Positions 57,630 to 64,000 of a DNA stretch of 64,000 nucleotides are shown piece by piece. The stretch is from NCBI GenBank assembly GCA_964588285.1, contig CAZPNX010000004.1, positions 107,483-171,482 on the forward strand, read 5' to 3'. Every line of letters begins with the position of its first letter. Within the stretch, counting starts at the first letter, position 1. The notes beneath the pieces are model-generated. The model was not told where the DNA came from. It did no database searches and saw only the letters and a list, made by a program, of their open reading frames with translations. Made by a program: the position numbers and the translations under genes. This DNA comes from CAZPNX01 sp964588285. GTDB lineage: Bacteria; Edwardsbacteria; AC1; EtOH8.

Positions 57630-59033
57630 GTGTTTTTCTTCTTTTTTCCCATCGGCAATGAAAGCTGGATCAGCCGTCTCCCCCGACTGACCATCGGCCT
57701 GATCGCCGTCAATATCCTGGCCTTTGCCGCCACCAGCCTTATCCATTCCCGAATAGAAAGGGAGCTGGGTAGACTGGAGGCCGCCATGCAGTCCATAGAG
57801 CAGCGGCACCTCTACCGGCTGGCCTGGGAGAAGCCCAATTTGTTCCATTTGCCGCCCGACTCGCTGCGCCAGGCCATCGCCCAGGGGGAGGTGATCCCCG
57901 AGGACGATCCCGATTTTTTGGAGTGGCTTTCCTATTACCAAAAGTTTCAGGAGACGGTCCAAAGCACTCCCTTCCGCCGCTGGGGCTTTGTCCCCGGCGC
58001 CTTCAATCCCCTGAAGATCGTCACCTCCATGTTCCTCCACGGAAACATATGGCACCTGCTTACCAATCTTGTGTTCCTATGGCTGGTGGGCTGCAACATC
58101 GAGGAGACCTGGGGGTGGAAGGTGTTCGGCGGGATCTATCTATTGTCGGGAATCAGCGCCGCCCTGAGCCACCTGGCAGCCTTCGGCGGAAGCCTGGTGC
58201 CCATGATCGGCGCTTCGGGGGCCATCGCCGGGGTCATGGGGGCCTACATGGTCAGACACTTCAGGATCAAAATCCGTTTCTTCTATCTGGTGCTGGTGAT
58301 CATTCGGCCTTTCCTGGGGACGGTCAGCCTCTATGCCGGTCTGGTGCTGCCCATCTGGTTTCTGCTCCAGTTCCTGGGCGCCCGCTGGGGCAGCGAGGAT
58401 GTGGCCTACTGGGCCCACATAGGAGGCTTCGCTTTCGGGGCCGGGGCCGGCCTGGCCCTTCGCTTTTTAGGCCTGGAGAAAAAATACATTGACCCCATGC
58501 TGGATCGGGAGCAGGAGAAAATCAAACTTTCCCCGAAACTGGCCCAGGCCTTTCAGATGTTGGACGCCGGAGACCGGGCCGGGGCCAGGGCTCTGCTGCA
58601 GCAGGTGATGAACCAAGAGCCTCAGAATTGGGATGCGCCGCTGGCCCTGGCCCGGCTGGCGGCCGACGACGGCCAGGACGACATAGCCGGCCGCTGCTAT
58701 AATCGAACGTTGGAGCTGTCGATAGACCGGGGGGACGCTGCCGGAACCCTGGGCACTTTTGCCGAGATCAAAGATAGGAACTTGGAGGGAAGGCTCTCGG
58801 AGCGGATCATGTTCACCGTGGCCGGGATGCTGGAGAGGGAAGGGCAGCATCAAGAGGCGGCGGTCCTCTACCACCTTTTCATCGTCCAATACCCCCGGGC
58901 CATGGTCCGGCCCAAGGCCCTGCTCAGGCTTCACAGCATCTACCAAAAGATATTCCAGGACGAGGCCCGTGCGGCCAAGGTGCTGGAGCAGCTCCGGACC
59001 GAACACCCGGATTTCCCGGCGCCGGAGTCCTAA
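57630..59033 (+). CDS. Rhomboid-family intramembrane protease with C-terminal TPR region
   Basis: A 467-residue protein. The rhomboid core (about residues 20-285) has a long charged loop between helix 1 and helix 2, then the catalytic Ser196 in GASGAIAGVMGA and His263 in WAHIGGFAFG. After residue 290 come TPR-like repeats (FQMLDAGDRAGARALLQQVM, ALARLAADDGQDDIAGRCYN). Rhomboids cleave membrane-embedded substrates; the TPR tail probably binds partners in the cytosol. GTG 57630 is the first in-frame start after the promoter. A five-codon open frame at 57608 precedes it. Confidence 0.86.
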   Translation: MFFFFFPIGNESWISRLPRLTIGLIAVNILAFAATSLIHSRIERELGRLEAAMQSIEQRHLYRLAWEKPNLFHLPPDSLRQAIAQGEVIPEDDPDFLEWLSYYQKFQETVQSTPFRRWGFVPGAFNPLKIVTSMFLHGNIWHLLTNLVFLWLVGCNIEETWGWKVFGGIYLLSGISAALSHLAAFGGSLVPMIGASGAIAGVMGAYMVRHFRIKIRFFYLVLVIIRPFLGTVSLYAGLVLPIWFLLQFLGARWGSEDVAYWAHIGGFAFGAGAGLALRFLGLEKKYIDPMLDREQEKIKLSPKLAQAFQMLDAGDRAGARALLQQVMNQEPQNWDAPLALARLAADDGQDDIAGRCYNRTLELSIDRGDAAGTLGTFAEIKDRNLEGRLSERIMFTVAGMLEREGQHQEAAVLYHLFIVQYPRAMVRPKALLRLHSIYQKIFQDEARAAKVLEQLRTEHPDFPAPES

Positions 59034-59094
59034 TTTTAAAAACTACCCAGCCCTCTGTCCGAAATGGTTGCCGTCAAGATGCTCGGAATCGGCC

Positions 59095-60237
59095 ATGCAC
59101 CGCGCCCTGCTCGATATTAGCGTCATCGTGGCCGCCTCGTCCCTGCTGGCCTGGCTGGCGGCGGTCCTCAGACAGCCGATCATCGTGGCCTATGTGGCCT
59201 GCGGAATCCTGGCGGGGCCCTCGGTGCTGGGCCTGGTCTCGGGGACCGAGTTTATAGATGCCGTCTCCCAGTTCGGCATCATCCTGCTGTTGTTCCACGC
59301 CGGGGTAGTGATGCACCTCGGCCGCCTGAAACAGCTGGCTCTGAAGGCGGCGGCGGTCACTTTGGGGCAGACGGTCTTGAGCATGGTCTTGGCAGCCGGG
59401 TTCGGTCTGCTGGCCGGCCTGGGCCTGGGACAAAGCCTTATCATGGGACTGGCGTTGACGTTCTCCAGCACCATCCTGACCATCAAGTTGATGCCGACGG
59501 TAGCCCTGCACCACCAGCACATGGGAGCCTACTCCATTGCCATCCTCATACTCCAGGACCTGATAGCGGTGGCGGCCCTGATGTTTATAGGAGGGCGCAG
59601 CCATCCGGCTCTGCTGCTGCTGAAGGGGGTGGTTATCTTTTCCCTGTCGCTCACCTTCGAGAGATGGGCGCTGAGGCCGGCCATGATGCTGATCGAACGC
59701 TACCGGGAGCTGCTCTTTCTTCTGGCCATAGGCTGGGGCATGGGCATGGTCTACCTGGCCGATCTGCTTGGCTTCTCGCCCGAGGCCACAGCCTTCATCG
59801 CCGGGCTGGCCCTGGCCCGCAGCCCCCTATCCCTATTTCTTTCGGAAGGCCTAAAACTTTTCCGCGATTTCTTTCTGGTGTTCTTCTTTTTCGTCTTGGG
59901 AGCGAGAATGGACCTGGCGGCACTTCCTTCGACGGCGTTGATGGCGATTCTGCTGTCGGCCGTGCTCATCCTGTCCAAGTACCTGGGGTTCTACTCCCTG
60001 TTCCGGGCCACCGGGGAGAGCCATGTTTTCTCCCGAGAGGCCGGCCTGAGGCTGTCGCAGTCGAGCGAGTTCGCCCTGATAATGGCCTTAGCGGCTTTGC
60101 GCCATGGCCGCATCGGTGCCGAAACATCGGGCCTCATCCAGCTGGCCACCCTGATCACCATGATCGTTTCCTCATACTTGGTGGTCTTTCGGCTGCCCAC
60201 GCCGCTGGGGGTGACCAAGGGGATGAAGCAGGACTGA
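59095..60237 (+). CDS. CPA2-type cation:proton antiporter (KefB-like)
   Basis: A 380-residue membrane protein with about 12 helices. Family features are VAYVACGILAGPSVLGLV at the start, FGIILLLFHAGV, LTFSSTILTIKLM, ILILQDLIAVAAL and an SSEFALIMALAAL segment near the end. These match the Na+/H+ (or K+/H+) exchanger family without C-terminal RCK domains. ATG 59095 opens the first helix; the upstream open frame overlaps the rhomboid gene by chance. Confidence 0.85.
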   Translation: MHRALLDISVIVAASSLLAWLAAVLRQPIIVAYVACGILAGPSVLGLVSGTEFIDAVSQFGIILLLFHAGVVMHLGRLKQLALKAAAVTLGQTVLSMVLAAGFGLLAGLGLGQSLIMGLALTFSSTILTIKLMPTVALHHQHMGAYSIAILILQDLIAVAALMFIGGRSHPALLLLKGVVIFSLSLTFERWALRPAMMLIERYRELLFLLAIGWGMGMVYLADLLGFSPEATAFIAGLALARSPLSLFLSEGLKLFRDFFLVFFFFVLGARMDLAALPSTALMAILLSAVLILSKYLGFYSLFRATGESHVFSREAGLRLSQSSEFALIMALAALRHGRIGAETSGLIQLATLITMIVSSYLVVFRLPTPLGVTKGMKQD

Positions 60238-60242
60238 CCCAC

Positions 60243-61955
60243 ATGCTATTTCCTCCGATGTCCAAATCCGAAATGGCGGCTCGCGGCTGGGATGATTGCG
60301 ACATCATCCTGGTCTCCGGGGATGCCTACGTCGATCATCCTTCCTTCGGCCCCGCGGCCATCGCCCGATGGCTGGAGCACAAAGGCTACCGGGTGGGGGT
60401 CATCGCCCAGCCCGACTGGCGGTCCGTGGAGGACTTTAGGAAGCTGGGCCGGCCAAAACTGTTCTTCGGCGTCAGCTCGGGCAACATCGACTCCATGCTG
60501 CATCATTACACGGCCAATCGCAAGCTCAGGCGCGATGACTCCTACTCGCCGGGAGGCCGGCACGGCTTGCGTCCCAACCGGGCGACCATCGTCTACTGCA
60601 ACCGGCTGCGGGAGGCTTTCCCCGGGGCACCGCTGGTGCTGGGCGGGATCGAGGCCAGCCTAAGGCGGCTGGCACATTACGACTACTGGGATGACGTGGT
60701 GCGCCGTTCCCTGCTTTTAGACGCCAAGGCCGACCTGCTGGTCTACGGCATGGGGGAGCGTCAGGTGCTGGAGATAGCCAAGCGGGCGGAGGCCGGCCAG
60801 CGCATAGCCGACATGAACGACATTCCGGGCACGGTGTCCTTGACCGACCGGAAAGGGTGGAACGGGCTGATCGAAAAAAAACGCCCTCTGGTGGAACTGC
60901 CCTCGTTCGAGGAAATCGCCTCGTCCCATGAGGCTTTCAATCTGGCGGTACGGATTATCTCGGAACAAGCGCGGCCGGGCTACGGAAAAGCTTTGGGGCA
61001 AAGGCATGGCGACCGTTGGGTGGTGGCCAACCCGCCGGTCCAGCCGCTGTCGACCGCCGAGATGGATGAGATTTATGGCCTGCCATATCAGCGGAAAGCG
61101 CATCCATCCTACCGGGAGCCGGTGCCGGCCCTGGAGACGGTCAGGTGGTCGATCGTATCGCATCGCGGCTGCTACGGCGGCTGCAGCTTCTGCACCCTTT
61201 ACTTTCACCAGGGCCCGGTGGTCCAATCGCGGAGCATAGGCTCCGTCGTCCGCGAGGCTGGGGCATTGGCCTCGGATCCCAAGTTCCGGGGAACCATCAG
61301 CGACATCGGAGGGCCCACGGCCAACATGTACGGCACCGGCTGCGGCTCGCCCTCAACCGCCTCAAACTGCCGAAGGCGCAGCTGTCTGGCTCCCGACCCT
61401 TGCGCCAAGCTTAAGGACGACCAATCTCCCAGCCTAAAGCTCTGGCGGGCGGTGGCCAAAGTGCCGGGAGTCAAACGGGTGTTAGTGGCCTCGGGCGTGC
61501 GCCACGACCTGGCGCTCCGCGATCGTAGATACCTTGAAGAGCTGGTTAAAGAACACACCGGCGGTCATCTTAAGGTGGCCCCGGAGCACTGCGCCCCTCA
61601 CGTTCTGAAGCTGATGAACAAACCGTCTATCGAAGCATTCATCGAATTCCTGTCGGCTTTCCGCCGCCTATCGCCCCGAGAGCAGTACCTGGTACCCTAC
61701 CTCATCTCCAGCCACCCCGGCACCACCCTGAACGACATGAAGGATCTGGCCAGATTTCTGAGAAGACACAGGCTGAAGGTGGAACAGGTCCAAGATTTTA
61801 TTCCGCTGCCGATGACGATCTCGGCCGCCATGTACCACACCGGCATGGATCCGTTTACGGGTAAGAAGTTGTTTGTGGAAAAGACCGCAGCCGGAAAGCT
61901 GAAACAGAGGTATGCCTTAGGCCGGGAAGGAGGGGAGCGATGGGAAGGAAACTAA
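60243..61955 (+). CDS. ygiQ: YgiQ-family radical SAM protein
   Basis: A 570-residue radical SAM protein of the YgiQ family (UPF0313). It has the N-terminal SGDAYVDHPSFGPAAIARWL domain and the cluster motif RGCYGGCSFC (Cys310, Cys314, Cys317). SDIGGPTANMYGTGC, RRRSCLAPDPCAKLK, GVRHDLALRD and a HLKVAPEHCAPHVLKLM segment follow. The function is unknown although the family is widespread; the extra cysteine-rich insert suggests a second cluster. The start overlaps nothing and lies five bases after the antiporter stop. Confidence 0.9.
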   Translation: MLFPPMSKSEMAARGWDDCDIILVSGDAYVDHPSFGPAAIARWLEHKGYRVGVIAQPDWRSVEDFRKLGRPKLFFGVSSGNIDSMLHHYTANRKLRRDDSYSPGGRHGLRPNRATIVYCNRLREAFPGAPLVLGGIEASLRRLAHYDYWDDVVRRSLLLDAKADLLVYGMGERQVLEIAKRAEAGQRIADMNDIPGTVSLTDRKGWNGLIEKKRPLVELPSFEEIASSHEAFNLAVRIISEQARPGYGKALGQRHGDRWVVANPPVQPLSTAEMDEIYGLPYQRKAHPSYREPVPALETVRWSIVSHRGCYGGCSFCTLYFHQGPVVQSRSIGSVVREAGALASDPKFRGTISDIGGPTANMYGTGCGSPSTASNCRRRSCLAPDPCAKLKDDQSPSLKLWRAVAKVPGVKRVLVASGVRHDLALRDRRYLEELVKEHTGGHLKVAPEHCAPHVLKLMNKPSIEAFIEFLSAFRRLSPREQYLVPYLISSHPGTTLNDMKDLARFLRRHRLKVEQVQDFIPLPMTISAAMYHTGMDPFTGKKLFVEKTAAGKLKQRYALGREGGERWEGN

Positions 61956-61982
61956 TGGAAACAATAAAACCGGCTAACTGAC

Positions 61983-63026
61983 ATGGCGCAGAGAAAAACC
62001 GAACGGCTCTTGTCGCTGATCGCCCTGCTTTTAAAGCGCAGCCGGCCGGTCTCCAAGGCCGAGATCCGGCAGGGCATCCCCGACTACCGCCAGGCCTCGG
62101 CCGCCACCTTCGACCGCACCTTTGAGCGGGACAAGCGGGAGCTGCGGGAGATGGGTATCATCATCCACGTGCGGGCGGTTGAAGACAACCGGGAGATCGC
62201 CGACCCCCGGGAGGCGGCCCGTTACCGGGCCGAGGATATAGGCTATGCCATCGACCGCGAAGAGTACTACCTGCCTCAAATTGACTTCACTCCCGAGGAA
62301 TGGGCGATCCTGTCGCTGGCCTACTCCGGCTCGGGCCGGCAAGGTAAAGGTGCGGAAGCCGTCGGACTGGAGGCCAAAATGGGATGCCTGCGGCCGGGCT
62401 GGGGCGGGGCGGGGGTCGGGGAAAAGTCCCAAGCCTTCCTGGCCGGGCTGGCCGGATCCAGGCCGGATGCCGGAAGGGAGCGTCGGCTGTTGGGTGTACT
62501 GCAGGAGGCCATCGGGCATGGTAGGAGGTTGAAGCTGGATTACTACGCCATCGAGAGAAACCAGAGGAGCAAAAGGACGGTGGACCCTTACCTGCTGGCT
62601 ATGTCCTCAGGCATGTGGTACCTGATCGGATATTGCCATCTGAGAAAAGCGGTCAGGACCTTCAAGGTGTCTCGGATCAGAAGCGCCAGGCCTTTCGGGA
62701 CGGACGATAGCTTTGTGGTTCCTGACGGTTTCGACGGGGCTTCGTATCTGGAGCGCAAGGCCTGGGAGTTTCCGGTGCACGATCCTTTGGAGGTGGTCAT
62801 CTCCGTGAACCGGGAAGAGGCCTGGCTGGTGAGACACCAGTTGGGGGGACGGGCCAGGTGGAGTCCTGACGGACATAGGGCCAGCGTCTTGGTGTCCAAT
62901 CGCGCTCCGTTCGTCCGCTGGGCCTGCGCCAACTGCGATCGGGCGAAGATAGAGTCTCCGAAGGATATGGCAGAAGAGATAGGCGCCCTTTTGGAAAGAG
63001 TCGAGGGGCGGTACCGCCATGGCTAA
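61983..63026 (+). CDS. WYL-domain transcriptional regulator (PafB-like)
   Basis: A 347-residue regulator: an N-terminal helix-turn-helix (about residues 1-60, ERLLSLIALLLKRSRPVSKA, FERDKRELREMGI), then a WYL ligand-sensing domain with SSGMWYLIGYCHLRKAVRTF and FKVSRIRSARPF. The paired gene overlaps by eight bases. WYL pairs of this kind regulate DNA-damage or stress genes in several phyla. The WYL residues Trp-Tyr-Leu are intact (WYLIGY). Confidence 0.87.
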   Translation: MAQRKTERLLSLIALLLKRSRPVSKAEIRQGIPDYRQASAATFDRTFERDKRELREMGIIIHVRAVEDNREIADPREAARYRAEDIGYAIDREEYYLPQIDFTPEEWAILSLAYSGSGRQGKGAEAVGLEAKMGCLRPGWGGAGVGEKSQAFLAGLAGSRPDAGRERRLLGVLQEAIGHGRRLKLDYYAIERNQRSKRTVDPYLLAMSSGMWYLIGYCHLRKAVRTFKVSRIRSARPFGTDDSFVVPDGFDGASYLERKAWEFPVHDPLEVVISVNREEAWLVRHQLGGRARWSPDGHRASVLVSNRAPFVRWACANCDRAKIESPKDMAEEIGALLERVEGRYRHG

Positions 63027-63990
63027 GACCGAAAAAGACATCGGTCGCCTGCTGAACCTGCTGGCCCTGCTTAACCAGAGAAGGGGCGAGAAGATCGACC
63101 GGGTGGCGGACGAGCTGGGCGTAAGCCGGAAACAGCTGATGGCCGACCTCGACCGGATCAGCCTCTGCGGGGCGCCGCCCTATGGCCCTAACGACCTGTT
63201 CATGGCGGTGGTGGACGAGGAGGGCAGGCTGGACATATCCTACGCCGATCAGTTCCGGGCGCCCATGCATCTGACCCCCCAGGAGGCCATGGCCCTTAGG
63301 ACGGCCGTTATGCCGCTTTTGGGCCGCACCGACCAGCCCTTCTCCAGGCTGGCCAAGGGGCTGATGGACAAGCTGGAACTGGCCCTGCTGCCGCAGGATC
63401 GGCAGGCCCTAGACCGCCTGCAGCGCTCCATGCTGGCCGAGGCCAAGGGGAGCGACACGGCGCCCGTTTTGGAAACCCTGCATTCCGCCAGAACTAGACA
63501 GAGGAGCGTGGAGATGGCTTACTACTCGGGCTCCTCGGACCAGTTGAAGCTGAGGACGGTGGATCCCTACGGTTTCGTCATGTTCGGGGGCGGCTGGTAC
63601 CTGGTGGGCTACTGCCATCTGGCAAAGGAACGGCGGATATTCAAGATCAGCCGCATCAAGGAGCTGAGAGTGACCGACAGGCATTACAGCATTCCGGACG
63701 ATTTCGATATCTCAGCTTACGCCAAAAGCAGCCTGTTCACTCCATCCGGGGCCGAGCGCCGGGTGCGCATCCGGTTCTCCCCGAAGATAGCCCGATGGAT
63801 ACTGGAATCAAATAGCCAGGCCAAGAAACAGAAAGATGGTTCGGCCCTGCTGGAGCTCAAGGCCTCCGGCTTCGCCTGGCTGGCCCGATGGGTCCTGCAA
63901 TATGGGATCGAGGCTGAGATATTGGAACCGCCTCAGGCCAGGGACGAGGTGCTGAGGATACTGGAGAAGAGGAAAGGTCCAACCTTGTAA
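63019..63990 (+). CDS. WYL-domain transcriptional regulator (PafC-like)
   Basis: A 323-residue partner of the preceding gene: an N-terminal winged-helix (RLLNLLALLNQRRGEKIDRV, ELGVSRKQLMADLDRISLCG) and a WYL domain (GGGWYLVGYCHLAKERRIF, FKISRIKELRVTD). The two regulators, overlapping by eight bases, are expected to form a heterodimer like PafBC, which activates genes after DNA damage in actinobacteria. The stop lies 10 bases before the window end. Confidence 0.87.
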   Translation: MAKTEKDIGRLLNLLALLNQRRGEKIDRVADELGVSRKQLMADLDRISLCGAPPYGPNDLFMAVVDEEGRLDISYADQFRAPMHLTPQEAMALRTAVMPLLGRTDQPFSRLAKGLMDKLELALLPQDRQALDRLQRSMLAEAKGSDTAPVLETLHSARTRQRSVEMAYYSGSSDQLKLRTVDPYGFVMFGGGWYLVGYCHLAKERRIFKISRIKELRVTDRHYSIPDDFDISAYAKSSLFTPSGAERRVRIRFSPKIARWILESNSQAKKQKDGSALLELKASGFAWLARWVLQYGIEAEILEPPQARDEVLRILEKRKGPTL

Positions 63991-64000
63991 AATAGCAGAT

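Overview
The window is a GC-rich stretch of bacterial chromosome, with most genes on the + strand in tight, often overlapping operons. LptD, LspA, LpxH and an OmpA-family protein show a diderm, LPS-bearing cell. A 2-oxoacid:ferredoxin oxidoreductase, rubredoxins, a ferredoxin-thioredoxin-reductase-like protein and B12-dependent methionine synthase suggest anaerobic or low-oxygen metabolism. Family mix and repeat-rich intergenic gaps resemble uncultured FCB-type or candidate-phylum genomes (for example Edwardsbacteria or TA06-like), but that placement is a guess. The genetic code looks standard, with TAA, TAG and TGA all used as stops.

Layout. 1-6.2 kb: a truncated membrane protein, DUF4159, a giant coiled-coil DUF4175 protein and a secreted TPR protein. 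6.2-9.6 kb: M18 aminopeptidase and a PpiD-like foldase. 9.6-13.1 kb, mostly minus strand: two CAU-anticodon tRNAs flanking a broken four-helix-bundle gene, then an FtsB/DivIC-like gene, enolase and LpxH. 13.2-18 kb: two lipoproteins, rubredoxin, YHS protein, small membrane protein, GAF-HD-GYP phosphodiesterase and a metallo-hydrolase. 18-21.2 kb: korA and korB, split by a GxxExxY cassette. 21.2-28.6 kb: flavin reductase, three tandem SpoIIAA/STAS-like genes plus a remnant, two DOMON proteins, glutaredoxin, an FTR-rubredoxin fusion, an acyltransferase, a glycosyltransferase and an amidase. 28.6-30.6 kb: an AT-rich foreign island with an adenine methyltransferase and two orphan genes, followed by an ORF6N gene and murI. 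32-37.3 kb: an unusual chemoreceptor-like/oligopeptide-binding fusion, rph and a pseudouridine synthase. 37.3-43.7 kb: OmpA-like protein, metF, metH and a separate MetH-activation protein. 43.8-64 kb: housekeeping genes (YggS, DivIVA, PNP, PfkB kinase, CsgG-like, ileS, DksA-like, lspA, lptD, secDF, rhomboid, antiporter, YgiQ, and a WYL regulator pair).

The most unusual items are these. (1) A 1125-residue protein joins a chemoreceptor-like coiled coil to a complete SBP_bac_5 domain, with no signal peptide or membrane segment. (2) A GxxExxY cassette is bounded by 23-bp imperfect inverted repeats and sits between korA and korB. (3) Hairpin elements are read in frame inside korA. (4) Degenerate short-word tandem repeats fill many intergenic gaps. 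(5) The AT-rich methyltransferase island lies next to an ORF6N gene flanked by a 22-bp repeat that matches the start of murI.
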